Shown here one piece after another: positions 28,111 to 37,815 of a stretch of DNA of 64,000 nucleotides. Origin of the DNA: Shewanella atlantica. Its GTDB lineage: Bacteria > Pseudomonadota > Gammaproteobacteria > Enterobacterales > Shewanellaceae. Both the position numbers and the translations under genes were made by a program. The stretch spans positions 124,001 to 188,000 of the forward strand of contig NZ_RXNV01000003.1 of the NCBI RefSeq assembly GCF_003966265.1, given 5' to 3'. Positions within the stretch are counted from its first letter, which is position 1; every line of letters begins with the position of its first letter. Below the pieces are notes generated by a model that had not been told where the DNA came from, made no database searches, and saw only the letters and a program-made list of their open reading frames with translations.

Positions 28111-28151
28111 AAAACAAAACCACCTAACCCTCATAGAGAGTTAGGTGGTTT
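28111..28151 (-). terminator. Terminator after flagellin flaA
   Basis: A perfect 12-bp stem (AAACCACCTAAC with GTTAGGTGGTTT) around an 11-nt loop is followed on the minus strand by TTTTGTTTTATAT. It lies about 40 nt beyond the flaA stop codon. Confidence 0.9.
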
Positions 28152-28191
28152 ATCAATCCAGGGGCTAGGTTCTAGAACCTAGTCACTTCCC

Positions 28192-29640
28192 TTAGCCTAG
28201 TAGCGATAAGGCCACCTGTGGCAGCTGGTTAGCCTGAGCAAGCATCGCAGAAGATGTCTGAGACAGAATCTGTTGCTTGGTCATCTCGGCAGTTTCCAGG
28301 GCAAAATCCACATCCTGAATACGGCTACGAGCATCTGATACGTTACTTCTGACATTGTCCAGATTACTGATGGTAAAACTCATACGGTTTTGTATCGCAC
28401 CTAAGTCGGCGCGAGAGCTATCAATGCCGGCAATCGCACCATCGATAATATCGATGGCATTTTGGGCGCCTGCAGCGGTGGACACACTAACCGTATTAAC
28501 ACCGGCAAACACACCTGAAGCTTCACCTGATATTTCTGCAGTAGCACCACCAGTTACTGTATAGGTATCGGGTGAACTCAGTGTAATTGCGGCTGCTGCA
28601 GTGAAAGTCGCAGCAGCTGTTGCAAGGTTTGATGTTGCAGATGCTGTGCCATCGGCAGCTATGTTGGTAATCGCTAAGGCACCTGTAGTGTTAGCTGCAA
28701 GTCCGGCAAAGTTAACATCCGCACCATTAGTGCTGGTGACCGTTAACGTACCATTATCTATCTTAGCCGTAACGCCCGTTTCACCCGAGACATCGTTAAT
28801 CGCGGTGGCAAGATCTGTGTTATTAGCAATACCGGTCAGGTTCAGCGATGAGGTACTGGTTCCATCATCGACGCTCATTATCATCGAGCTATCAAATGCA
28901 GCGGTCAAATCGAGCTGAATATTGGTCTCAGCAATAGCCTTAACACCTGTACCGGCATTGTTAATTTTTGAGACAATCTCAGTTCCCGTATCATCAGCAG
29001 CTAATGTTACAGCTGTGACAGCCGTACCCTGAGTGATAGTAATATCACCAGCCGTTGTACCGTTGCTACCCGCAGCAGCTGTTACAAGGTTTCCACCGAA
29101 TATACTACCTGGCGCATCACTCTGGAATGCACCGATATTAGCTGCTGCTACTGACTGCAATGACACGGCAATGGTTTCATTGGCTTCGGCGCCCACTTGA
29201 AAAGACTGTGTACCGTATGAACCATCAAGCAGTTTTTGTCCACCGAATGAGGTGGTGTCAGAAATACGAGTCAACTCAGCTTGCAAAGAGTTAACCTCTT
29301 TTTGCATCGCCGCACGATCTTCTGTTGAGTTTGAGCCGTTTGCCGACTGCAGTGACAAGTCACGCATACGCTGGAGAATGTTCGTCGACTCGTTCATCGC
29401 GCCTTCAGCGGTTTGCGCAATTGATATACCGTCATTGGCGTTACGCATTGCGACACCGATACCGTTAATCTGGCTGGTCATACGGTTAGAGATCTGTAGA
29501 CCCGCCGCATCGTCTTTAGCACTGTTAATGCGAAGACCTGAAGCTAGACGCTCCATCGAAGTACTTAAATCACCCTGAGATCGGTTAAGGTTGCTCTGAG
29601 CCTTCATCGATGTCACGTTTGTATTAACTGAAATAGCCAT
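28192..29640 (-). CDS. flaA: Flagellin FlaA
   Basis: The 482-residue flagellin begins [20 protein letters not shown] after a GAGG ribosome site; a start ten codons earlier is less likely. The D0/D1 ends are typical and the C-terminus is [11 protein letters not shown]. The central insertion (about 175-390) matches that of FlaB nearly residue for residue, whereas the ends differ at more than a dozen positions. It lies next to flgL, the position of flaA in related species. No clear sigma-28 or sigma-54 promoter is visible in the 150 nt before it. Confidence 0.95.
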   Translation of the reverse strand: MAISVNTNVTSMKAQSNLNRSQGDLSTSMERLASGLRINSAKDDAAGLQISNRMTSQINGIGVAMRNANDGISIAQTAEGAMNESTNILQRMRDLSLQSANGSNSTEDRAAMQKEVNSLQAELTRISDTTSFGGQKLLDGSYGTQSFQVGAEANETIAVSLQSVAAANIGAFQSDAPGSIFGGNLVTAAAGSNGTTAGDITITQGTAVTAVTLAADDTGTEIVSKINNAGTGVKAIAETNIQLDLTAAFDSSMIMSVDDGTSTSSLNLTGIANNTDLATAINDVSGETGVTAKIDNGTLTVTSTNGADVNFAGLAANTTGALAITNIAADGTASATSNLATAAATFTAAAAITLSSPDTYTVTGGATAEISGEASGVFAGVNTVSVSTAAGAQNAIDIIDGAIAGIDSSRADLGAIQNRMSFTISNLDNVRSNVSDARSRIQDVDFALETAEMTKQQILSQTSSAMLAQANQLPQVALSLLG

Positions 29641-29790
29641 CTTGAGTTCCTCTTTATGTTTTACTGCCAAGGCTCAAGCCTGGCTATAATTTGTTAACTG
29701 TTAATACTTACTATTACGGATGAGAAGTCTTAGTCCCTTAAGACTGTCGACTGCTGTCACTCTACTGTCAGTAAGTATGTTTATTGCCGT

Positions 29791-31005
29791 TTATAGGTAA
29801 TCAAATAATGACGTTGATCCCACTCTACTAAACAGACTCGACACGGCATTCAGGGCGACCTGTTGTTTTTCGAACTCTGTTATTGCCGAAGCAAAATCTA
29901 GATCTTCTAACATCGAAAGTGCCGAACTATTGACTATCTTTTCGTCAGCATGTGTCGATCGATAGCTCTCAATGCTCTTTAAGCTATTACCGGCAATACC
30001 CCTGTCAAAATCTATCCTGTTTCTGCCACTATCAATATTATCCAATATCTGTGCCAACTCGGAGTTTCCCTGAGGAGTATTTGCCTTAGTTGGATCTTCC
30101 AGTACGGCAATAGCCTGATTAATGGTGTCAAAAATACTCACTTCAGTTTCGGGAGCCATGGTGAAAGAATCACCTGCAGCCGCCATTCCATCGAGCTTTA
30201 CTGAGATACCGTTGAAGTCAACCGAACTGCTTGGATCAAAATTAGGCACTATGATCTGCGACGTTGCCGCAGAATCAAAAACTTCCAGTTGAATGCCGCC
30301 AACACCATTATCGGTAAAATTAAAGGTATAACTTTCCGGTGCCACCGGTGTATGAACAGCTGGGGGGGCAAGCTTTGCACTTTCTACAATGAATTCACCG
30401 GTTTGGCCCGGCAAATAATTGACGCTAAAATCACCCATTGCGTTGGGAGCGTTCATAAAAGCACTATCACCTGGCGTGTTAGTACCAACCGTTACGCCTG
30501 AAGCCACAACTGACTCTCTTACCCCACTGTCGCCGCTGTATACAATGTTACCGGCGGTATCGAAAGCGAATGGTTGAGTCCCCGTTTCGTTCCCGGAAAA
30601 CAGATAATTGCCCGACTCATCCTTCGAGTTGGCGATGGCAAGTAGCTCTTCGAGGCTGGATTTCAATTCATCGGCAATGGTTTGCCGCTCGCTGGCTGTC
30701 ACTGTGCCGTTTATCGCACGCAATACCTGATCTTTAGTTGAGCTAACCACAGATTCTGCGCTGCCTAACTTACTTTCGCTTAATGCTAAGTGACCCGTCG
30801 CATAGTCGATATTTTTCACAAACTGATCGGCAAGTGCGTTCTGCTGGTATAGGTTGTCTATTCCAATAGCGGCTACGGGATCATCACCTGCGGTATTAAC
30901 CTTTTTACCACTCGAAATTTGTTCTAAAATCTTGTTGGTTGAAGACTGCCTATCCAAAACACTGGTGAGATTTTGGTTAAACATCTGCGCAGTTGAAATT
31001 CTCAT
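29791..31005 (-). CDS. flgL: FlgL, hook-filament junction protein 2
   Basis: The 404-residue protein starts MRISTAQMFNQNLTSVLDRQ and ends in the flagellin-like C-terminal helix (SALSMLEDLDFASAITEFEK). FlgL joins the hook, via FlgK, to the filament. It follows flgK by 57 nt with no separate promoter visible. Confidence 0.96.
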   Translation of the reverse strand: MRISTAQMFNQNLTSVLDRQSSTNKILEQISSGKKVNTAGDDPVAAIGIDNLYQQNALADQFVKNIDYATGHLALSESKLGSAESVVSSTKDQVLRAINGTVTASERQTIADELKSSLEELLAIANSKDESGNYLFSGNETGTQPFAFDTAGNIVYSGDSGVRESVVASGVTVGTNTPGDSAFMNAPNAMGDFSVNYLPGQTGEFIVESAKLAPPAVHTPVAPESYTFNFTDNGVGGIQLEVFDSAATSQIIVPNFDPSSSVDFNGISVKLDGMAAAGDSFTMAPETEVSIFDTINQAIAVLEDPTKANTPQGNSELAQILDNIDSGRNRIDFDRGIAGNSLKSIESYRSTHADEKIVNSSALSMLEDLDFASAITEFEKQQVALNAVSSLFSRVGSTSLFDYL

Positions 31006-31062
31006 ATCAACCCCCTATCTCGCTGAACTAATCTGAAAGTTAAAAAAGTCATTTCGCTTTCC

Positions 31063-32979
31063 CTATCGAGTCGAGCTAAATAGCGTGTCGAAAATTTCAG
31101 ACGCTGTCGTCATGATCCGCGCCGATGCCTGATAGGCTTGTTGAAAGCGGAGCAGATTGGCAGCCTCTTCATCTATGTTGACACCAGACTCACTCTGCAC
31201 TCTGGTATATGCCTGTGAATAGACCGCCTCTGCCGAGCCCACCGCAACTTCGGCAGCCTTTGTTTTTCCGCCGACACTCAATTTGGTCCCTTCATAAACA
31301 TCGGTCAGCGTCGATGTGCCGCCGTTCATCAGCTTAGCTTCACTCAATTTAGACATGGCAACCGAATTAGTGTTGTCACCCGGTGCAAATGAAAGATCGA
31401 AAGTAAATCTATCCGTTGCCGCCGCCGTAGATGTCACATCGAAGGTAAAGCCATAGGCGCTGATTGAAGGTGGGACAAATGCAGCGGGAGCACCAAGGGA
31501 TGTACCGGTAGCATCGAAAACTTCGAATGTATTCGCTGCAGTGTTTATCTCGAAGGTGAGTTCAGAGCCTGTGATTGGGAAACCAGCAGCCCCTCTGTTA
31601 TCGATACTCACCATCTCTATCTCGGTATTACCTGAGTTTGCAGCATCGGGGGTTATTTTAGGAGCCGCGGCTGCGATCCCCTTAGGATCAGTCATCACAA
31701 CACTTATCCCAGCGGCTGCACCTGCAGCGGGTCTTACTTCAAATGTATCTCCATCTGCAAATGCCCCGGAATCGATATGAATAGTAAAGCCGCCCGCGCC
31801 ATCAAGCTGAGTACCGTTTAGCGTCAGCGGTGTGATATTGCCGGTTAAGGTGTCTTTGAGCTCATAAGTCGCCGGAGCGGTGTAAGATAACTCGTAGCTA
31901 TTACCCGACAGCAATCCTGAATCATCGATATTGACTCTAAGTGCGGCATTACCACCATTTGAGCTAAACGCTCCGACTCTGCCAACCGACATAGTGGGGT
32001 CGTTAATATCTTTAAAAATGTCTTTGCCCACTTCGCCATTCAGGTCGAAGCCTTCCTTCTGGGCTTTATTAAATGCATCGGCTACACCCAAAGATAACTG
32101 ACCAAGCTCCTGCTGGGCCTTGACTAACGTGTCATCGCGAAACTCAAATAGTGCACCTAGCTGTCCACCCAGTTTTGAACCATCGATAACCTGGCTATGA
32201 GTTCCTATCGAGGCGGTAATTTGTGATTCATCGCCGAAAGGATCTCCGGGTGTAGTGCCTATTGACATAGAGACTTCGCCGGAAACCAACATCACCGCCC
32301 CACCCAGCATGACACTCTTTGCTCCGGTATCGAGCGGAATGACGTTAACTTCCGAGTATTGGCTTAATTCCTGGATAAGCGCATCTTGTTTATCGAGAAG
32401 CTGTGCATCTTCCCCCTGAGACTTCATCAACTCCTGATTGACATTGCCCAGCTCTTTACTGATCTCATTAATTCGGTCGGTAATGCCAGAGATCTGATCA
32501 TTGGTTTGTTTCTTCTGACCATCGAGATGAGACTGCATCTGATTAAGGCTTGTGGCCAGTTGTCCTGCGGAGCCCAGTACGTTTCCCCTCATACCGATAT
32601 CATCGGGCAGATCTGACAGGCTATTAAGGCTTGCGAAGAAATCATTGAGCCCCTGTGGCACCGCCTTGCCGATTTGGGAGAAGATTTGATCGAGCCCACT
32701 CATCTTGGTATGAGTCGTTTGTGCTTCACTCACACTCGTCTGCCCTATGCGTAACTCGCGCGCGGCATAGTCGTTGTAGATACGCTTTACATCTGAAATA
32801 TAGGTTCCGGCACCATAGAACTCACTCCCCGCGCGCTGTGATTCGAGACTGGACTGCTCAGCAACCTGCCTGTGATATCCCTGAGTATTGGCATTGGCAA
32901 TGTTATTACTGGTCACCGCCAGTTGTGATTGCGAGGCCAAGACTCCGGTGCGGGCAATATTAAGAAGATTCATCGACAT
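31063..32979 (-). CDS. flgK: FlgK, hook-filament junction protein 1
   Basis: The 638-residue protein starts MSMNLLNIARTGVLASQSQL with the SNNIANANTQGY motif of rod/hook/junction proteins and ends with the FlgK tail (VNIDEEAANLLRFQQAYQAS). It forms the first ring between hook and filament. A 76-nt gap separates it from flgJ. Confidence 0.97.
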   Translation of the reverse strand: MSMNLLNIARTGVLASQSQLAVTSNNIANANTQGYHRQVAEQSSLESQRAGSEFYGAGTYISDVKRIYNDYAARELRIGQTSVSEAQTTHTKMSGLDQIFSQIGKAVPQGLNDFFASLNSLSDLPDDIGMRGNVLGSAGQLATSLNQMQSHLDGQKKQTNDQISGITDRINEISKELGNVNQELMKSQGEDAQLLDKQDALIQELSQYSEVNVIPLDTGAKSVMLGGAVMLVSGEVSMSIGTTPGDPFGDESQITASIGTHSQVIDGSKLGGQLGALFEFRDDTLVKAQQELGQLSLGVADAFNKAQKEGFDLNGEVGKDIFKDINDPTMSVGRVGAFSSNGGNAALRVNIDDSGLLSGNSYELSYTAPATYELKDTLTGNITPLTLNGTQLDGAGGFTIHIDSGAFADGDTFEVRPAAGAAAGISVVMTDPKGIAAAAPKITPDAANSGNTEIEMVSIDNRGAAGFPITGSELTFEINTAANTFEVFDATGTSLGAPAAFVPPSISAYGFTFDVTSTAAATDRFTFDLSFAPGDNTNSVAMSKLSEAKLMNGGTSTLTDVYEGTKLSVGGKTKAAEVAVGSAEAVYSQAYTRVQSESGVNIDEEAANLLRFQQAYQASARIMTTASEIFDTLFSSTR

Positions 32980-33055
32980 TAGCAGAGACTCCCATCGAAA
33001 TTAGAAGCTGAGTGGCAGACGAGCTCTATTGCCATGTACATACAGGACATCACTT

Positions 33056-34081
33056 TCATGGTTGTACTCCCGGCATCACCGCCTTGAGATCCTGACTAAT
33101 GGATTTCATCACTTTTATTACTTTATCGGCATATTGAGGATCGGTTGCATAGCCTGCATCCTGAAGTGCTCGAATAAACTCATTTGGACTCGCCGCCTTC
33201 TTCATCGCGTCCTGGTATCTTGGACCTTCCGATACGAAAGAGACAAAATCATCGAAGCTCTGCTTAATATCGTCATAGACTCTGAAGTCGGCTTTTTGCT
33301 GAACGGCAACCCCTTGCTCAAATTCAAGAGTACTGACCATAGCCTTACTTCCCTGCCAACGTTTATCCGCCTTGATATTGAACAGGTTGTTACTGGAATC
33401 TCCGCCCGCACGTTTTACCATCTTCTGTCCCCAACCTGTCTCTAATGCAGACTGTGCGATAAGCACTTCAGGTTTGGTTCCTAATTTGGCTGCGGCTTTT
33501 TCAGCATGAGGGTACAGCTTGGCAACAAAATCTTCAGGGCCACTAAATGTCATTCCCGTCTTTGTCACTTCAGACGGCAAAGACTTGCCAGTTAAGATGC
33601 TTTCAAGCGGACTCTTTGGTTGAGCGTCAACAAGCTGACTGTCCGCTGATATATTAATCTGGCTAGTTTCAGGTTTGACCGCACGACTCATCACCATACT
33701 CTGAGCCATTCCCAGAGCCCCTCCGCCCTGTTCAATATCACCACGAAGCACTGATGCCGGAGTGACCTTACTGGTTTCCGGCGAAAGTTGCTGAACCATA
33801 AGATCTGCCAGTCCCAACATGCCTTTATCTGACAGATTCACAGACATCTGTTGATCGTGCATCTGCTCATAAAACTTGGTGTACTGACTATTCATGGGGC
33901 TATCAGATTCAAATACCGCATTGGCATCACGCATACTTTTCATCAGCATCTGAACAAATATCCCCTCAAACTGCTGGGCCACCTCTTTAAGCGCCGACTT
34001 ATCATCTTTCTGGGCCTTAGATCTAAGGGAGTCCAGACCTCCGATATCCAAAAAATGAGATGAGTTCGACAGCTTTTCCAT
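33056..34081 (-). CDS. flgJ: FlgJ, rod cap and peptidoglycan hydrolase
   Basis: The 341-residue protein has an N-terminal rod-binding domain (about 30-95, with VAQQFEGIFVQMLMKSMRDA) and a C-terminal glucosaminidase domain (about 175-335) with catalytic E214 in SALETGWGQ. It opens the peptidoglycan layer for the growing rod. Unlike a simple flgBCDEFGHIJ operon, flgJ has its own sigma-54 promoter and a 192-nt gap before it. Confidence 0.97.
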   Translation of the reverse strand: MEKLSNSSHFLDIGGLDSLRSKAQKDDKSALKEVAQQFEGIFVQMLMKSMRDANAVFESDSPMNSQYTKFYEQMHDQQMSVNLSDKGMLGLADLMVQQLSPETSKVTPASVLRGDIEQGGGALGMAQSMVMSRAVKPETSQINISADSQLVDAQPKSPLESILTGKSLPSEVTKTGMTFSGPEDFVAKLYPHAEKAAAKLGTKPEVLIAQSALETGWGQKMVKRAGGDSSNNLFNIKADKRWQGSKAMVSTLEFEQGVAVQQKADFRVYDDIKQSFDDFVSFVSEGPRYQDAMKKAASPNEFIRALQDAGYATDPQYADKVIKVMKSISQDLKAVMPGVQP

Positions 34082-34129
34082 AAATGTTCCAAGAGTTCCG
34101 ACAATATTCAGACGATAGTATCTCTACTC

Positions 34130-34146
34130 TGCAAACTGCGTACCAA
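34130..34146 (-). promoter_or_regulatory. Sigma-54 promoter of flgJ
   Basis: The minus strand reads TTGGTACGCAGTTTGCA with GG-N10-GC and a TTGCA -12 element. The predicted start is about 36 nt before flgJ, suggesting a flgJ-flgK-flgL transcript. Confidence 0.78.
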
Positions 34147-34221
34147 TTCAGCAAACAACTGGTATTTATTCGGAATAGTTCGAAAATATAGGGAGGGAAA
34201 GGTATTGAAGTAAAGCTATCG

Positions 34222-34253
34222 AAGAGAGTTCAGATAGGAAACTGAACTCTCTT
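34222..34253 (-). terminator. Hairpin between flgI and flgJ
   Basis: A perfect 12-bp stem, AAGAGAGTTCAG with CTGAACTCTCTT, and an 8-nt loop lie 21 nt beyond the flgI stop codon. There is no U-tract on the minus strand, so it may be a partial terminator or an mRNA end stabiliser before the flgJ promoter. Confidence 0.5.
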
Positions 34254-34273
34254 ATTTCGGGGGCTGACAAGAG

Positions 34274-35365
34274 TCAGATAATGATCAGCTCACCATGCAG
34301 AGCACCGGCCACTTTTAGCGCTTCAAGAATCGCTAGCACATCGGAAGGCGCTGCGCCTACAAGGTTGACGGCCCTGACCAGCTCATCTAGTGAGGTGCCC
34401 GGGTCAAACATAAACATGCGACTATCTTCTTCGCTGGCATCGATAGTACTGTTTGAAGTCACGACCGTTCGACCACCCGCCAGCGGATTAGGTTGTGAAA
34501 CCTGGGTCGCTTCGGCGATGGTGACTGTAAGACCACCATGGGTGACAGCCGCTGGTAGTAAGCGAACATCTTTACCCACAACTATGGTACCGGTACGGGA
34601 GTTCACTATCACTTTCGCAGACTCAGACGCCGGCTCTACTTCAATATTCTCAAGGGTAGCAAGAAAAGAGACCCGCTGAGAGACATCTCTTGGAGCACTA
34701 ACCTGCACAGACGCTGCATCGAGCGGCCTTGCCATTCCCGGACCGAGCAGTTCGTTGATGGCATCGGCTAAGCGCTTGGCCGTTGAAAAATCGGCACGAC
34801 GCAGGTTAAAGGTTAAGTGATCCCCAGTGGAGAAAGGAGTTGTTACCGTTCTCTCCACCATGGCTCCATTTGGAATACGTCCAACGGTTGGAGTGTTTTG
34901 AATGACTTTTGAGCCATCGAGCCCCTCTGCGCTGAAGCCACTAACCACCATGCTTCCCTGAGCAATGGCATAAACGTTACCGTCGACCCCCTTCATAAAA
35001 GTTTGCAGTAACATGCCCCCTCGCAAACTCTTAGCCTCACCCAAGCTGGATACGGTAACGTCAAGAGTTTGACCCGGCTTAATAAAAGCTGGCATTACGG
35101 CACTGACAGCCACAACTGCAACATTCTTAATTTTCGGCCTGAAATTATCGGGTAGATTAATGCCGAAGTTTTTAAGCATGGTTTTGAATGTTTGTTCTGT
35201 ATAGCGGGTCTTCTCACCCGTACCGGGCAGACCAACAACCAAACCATAACCGATTAACTGGTTACTTCGCACACCTTGAACATTAGCGATATCTTTGATT
35301 CGTTGAGCCTGGCTAGTGCCGCAAACAAGCAGTAAAAGGAATATAGAAAATAACTTAATTTTCAT
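34274..35365 (-). CDS. flgI: FlgI, P-ring protein
   Basis: The protein (363 residues from the start used) begins with a signal peptide [20 protein letters not shown] followed by [20 protein letters not shown], the mature FlgI start. It forms the periplasmic P-ring around the rod. AGGAG lies about 8 nt before this ATG, so it was preferred to the in-frame start 24 nt upstream. It starts 11 nt beyond flgH. Confidence 0.97.
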   Translation of the reverse strand: MKIKLFSIFLLLLVCGTSQAQRIKDIANVQGVRSNQLIGYGLVVGLPGTGEKTRYTEQTFKTMLKNFGINLPDNFRPKIKNVAVVAVSAVMPAFIKPGQTLDVTVSSLGEAKSLRGGMLLQTFMKGVDGNVYAIAQGSMVVSGFSAEGLDGSKVIQNTPTVGRIPNGAMVERTVTTPFSTGDHLTFNLRRADFSTAKRLADAINELLGPGMARPLDAASVQVSAPRDVSQRVSFLATLENIEVEPASESAKVIVNSRTGTIVVGKDVRLLPAAVTHGGLTVTIAEATQVSQPNPLAGGRTVVTSNSTIDASEEDSRMFMFDPGTSLDELVRAVNLVGAAPSDVLAILEALKVAGALHGELIII

Positions 35366-35376
35366 AATAATGACTC

Positions 35377-36066
35377 CTAGAAAGGCCACCAGCTGCCCAT
35401 AAAGAATGAGCTCAACCAGCCCACTTTTTGAACTTCGGCAAATGTACCTGTACCACTATATTGAATACGGGCATTAGCGACACGCTGAGAGTCGATAGTA
35501 TTGTCCGGTCTGATATCCTGAGAGCGAACAATACCGGTAATTCGAACAAACTCATCGCCGTTATTGATGCTTATCCACTTCTCTCCGCGAATAACTAGGT
35601 TACCGTTATTCAGCACCTGCATCACATTGGCAGAGATACTGCCTGATAGACTGTTACTCTGATCCGCATCGGACTCGCGCTTGGTATTCATGCTGTCGCT
35701 ATACCTGAGGTCGATAGGCTGACCACCTATGGTGATGTTGCCACCGCCAGCATAAACCGGGTCTAAAGTTAAATCGGTGCCTTTCTTTATTTCATTAGCA
35801 GCACTCTTCTTAGCCTGTGTCGACTCCATCAACATCACAGTGATTATGTCACCGACCTTAAGTGCCTTGATATCTGAGTAAAGGCTGGATGCCTGACTGT
35901 CCTGATACATTGAACCTGTCGCGGCTATCTTAGTCGGTGGCGCTTCCGGATAGACAGGTGCGTAGTAGGGGTCGTCCGCAATCGGCTTCTCACCCGTTGA
36001 GCTACAGCCCGTCAGTACCGGTGAAAGTATAATGGTTGCAGCAAGCAAAACAGATAACTTACTCAT
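35377..36066 (-). CDS. flgH: FlgH, L-ring lipoprotein
   Basis: The 229-residue protein has a lipoprotein signal peptide with lipobox LTGC (about 18-21) and the FlgH domain with [20 protein letters not shown] and [14 protein letters not shown]. It forms the outer membrane L-ring. It follows flgG by 10 nt. Confidence 0.97.
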   Translation of the reverse strand: MSKLSVLLAATIILSPVLTGCSSTGEKPIADDPYYAPVYPEAPPTKIAATGSMYQDSQASSLYSDIKALKVGDIITVMLMESTQAKKSAANEIKKGTDLTLDPVYAGGGNITIGGQPIDLRYSDSMNTKRESDADQSNSLSGSISANVMQVLNNGNLVIRGEKWISINNGDEFVRITGIVRSQDIRPDNTIDSQRVANARIQYSGTGTFAEVQKVGWLSSFFMGSWWPF

Positions 36067-36076
36067 AACTATGCCT

Positions 36077-36865
36077 CTACAGGTTCTGGTTCACGTAAGA
36101 GAGCATCTGGTCGACTGCCGATATCACTTTTGAGTTCATCTCATAGATACGCTGACTCTCAATCAGGTTAACTAACTCTTCGGTCACATTTACATTGGAC
36201 GTTTCCAACGCGCCCTGGCGTATTGCCCCCATACCATCGAGTGATGCGGTGCCCTGAATAGGTGTGCCGCTGGCTCCGGTTTCCGTGTACAGGTTTTGCC
36301 CCATGGGATCCAGACCACTTGGATTAATAAAATCGGTCATGCTCAGCTGGCCAACCACCTGACTCTCTGCAGTGCCAGGTGTTTTTACTGACACTTCACC
36401 TTCGGCCGACACGGTTATACCTGTGGCATTTTCCGGAATGGTGATCGCCGGTTGAACCACATAACCCGAACCTGGTGTCACTATCTGTCCGGTGTCGTCA
36501 AGCGTAAACTGACCATTGCGGGTGTAAGCGGCGGTGCCATCGGGAAGCTGAACTTCGAAGAATCCAGGTCCTTCGACCATAAGATCCATCGAGTTATCGG
36601 TTGTAAGCATATTGCCCTGAGTAAATACCTTCTGCGTGGCGACAACTTTGGTACCCGCACCGATATTTAAACCATTTGGCAGCTTAGTATTGGAAGCGCT
36701 CACGCCTCCAGCCTGATTAACCGTTTGATATAAAAGGTCTTCGAAGACGGCTCGACTCTTTTTGTAACCAACAGTGCTTGCGTTAGCAACATTGTTAGAA
36801 ATCACCGAGATATCTGTTTGCTGAGCGTCTAACCCAGTCTTACTTATCCATAACGCGGGATGCAT
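36077..36865 (-). CDS. flgG: FlgG, distal rod protein
   Basis: The 262-residue protein starts [20 protein letters not shown] with the rod motif [20 protein letters not shown] and ends [20 protein letters not shown]. It forms the distal rod. It follows flgF by 11 nt in the flgFGHI run. Confidence 0.97.
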   Translation of the reverse strand: MHPALWISKTGLDAQQTDISVISNNVANASTVGYKKSRAVFEDLLYQTVNQAGGVSASNTKLPNGLNIGAGTKVVATQKVFTQGNMLTTDNSMDLMVEGPGFFEVQLPDGTAAYTRNGQFTLDDTGQIVTPGSGYVVQPAITIPENATGITVSAEGEVSVKTPGTAESQVVGQLSMTDFINPSGLDPMGQNLYTETGASGTPIQGTASLDGMGAIRQGALETSNVNVTEELVNLIESQRIYEMNSKVISAVDQMLSYVNQNL

Positions 36866-36876
36866 AATTTTGACTC

Positions 36877-37620
36877 CTAACTAACACGCATTAATGAAGA
36901 GGAGGCTTTATCCATCTCTTCGGCTGTTTTCATCATTTTGACTTGCATCTCAAATTGACGCTGTATATCGATGAGGTTAACCATCTCATCGACGGCATTG
37001 ACGTTACTGCCTTCTACCGCGCCACTTTCGACGGCAACAAAAGGGTCTGCGGGTGCATTTTCTCCCGACATCAATCTAAACAGGCCATCTGAGCCCCTCA
37101 TCATATTTTGATTACCCGGATTGACGAGCTTGATGCGACCCACCTCTTCAATCACTTCTGCCGTAGCGCCCTGGGGCCTGACAGAGATGATACCATCCTG
37201 AGCAATCTCAATTTTTTCGATAGGCAGTGGCAAAACGATGGGGCCGGCATCCCCCATCACCGGATTACCGCGATCGTTACGAAGCAGGCCTGTGGTGTCG
37301 AAACTCAAACTCCCCGAGCGGGTGTAAGCTTCTCCGCCATCATCTCCCTGTACAGCAATCCAACCGTCGCCTTTAACGGCAATATCTAGATCTCTGCCCG
37401 TGGTTTTAATGGGACCGGATGCAAAGTTTGCCGACGGACTCTCAGTCATGGCGAACACACGTGTGGGTAAACCCTCACCAAAAGCCTGCATGGAACGCGC
37501 CTGCTCCATATCGGCTTTAAAGCCGTCGGTATTGGCATTTGCCAGGTTATTTGCACGAACCGCCAGCGAGTTCATATTCTGCTTTGCGCCGCTCATAGCG
37601 ACGTAGAGTAACTTGTCCAC
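36877..37620 (-). CDS. flgF: FlgF, proximal rod protein
   Basis: The protein (247 residues) starts at a GTG codon reading (M)DKLLYVAMSGAKQNM, the usual FlgF start, with GGAGG 5-6 nt before it; the TTG five codons upstream has no such site. The rod motif RANNLANANTDGFKADMEQA and the C-terminal QRQFEMQVKMMKTAEEMDKA are present. It has its own sigma-54 promoter. Confidence 0.96.
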   Translation of the reverse strand: MDKLLYVAMSGAKQNMNSLAVRANNLANANTDGFKADMEQARSMQAFGEGLPTRVFAMTESPSANFASGPIKTTGRDLDIAVKGDGWIAVQGDDGGEAYTRSGSLSFDTTGLLRNDRGNPVMGDAGPIVLPLPIEKIEIAQDGIISVRPQGATAEVIEEVGRIKLVNPGNQNMMRGSDGLFRLMSGENAPADPFVAVESGAVEGSNVNAVDEMVNLIDIQRQFEMQVKMMKTAEEMDKASSSLMRVS

Positions 37621-37668
37621 CAGCGCCTCCGTCAATCTTTCTGCTATTACTATCTATAAAATAATAAA

Positions 37669-37685
37669 AGCAAACATCATGCCAG
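37669..37685 (-). promoter_or_regulatory. Sigma-54 promoter of flgF
   Basis: The minus strand reads CTGGCATGATGTTTGCT with GG-N10-GC and TTGC at -12. The predicted start is about 37 nt before flgF. It divides the flg genes into flgBCD, flgE, flgFGHI and flgJKL blocks. Confidence 0.8.
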
Positions 37686-37771
37686 ATTGTTCAAGTTGTT
37701 TTGAGTTGAGAATTAAGAGGGATAACAATTTGAAAGGAAATTTTAAAATATTCAGTGGAAGGGAAAGCGGC

Positions 37772-37796
37772 AAGGCGTTGCCGCTGGCAACGCCTT
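37772..37796 (-). terminator. Hairpin after flgE
   Basis: An 11-bp stem (AAGGCGTTGCC with GGCAACGCCTT) with a 3-nt loop lies 20 nt beyond the flgE stop codon and is followed by GCCGCTTTCCCTT on the minus strand. The U-tract is poor, but the stem is strong and sits upstream of a new promoter. Confidence 0.55.
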
Positions 37797-37815
37797 CATC
37801 ATCGACGAGTACAAG

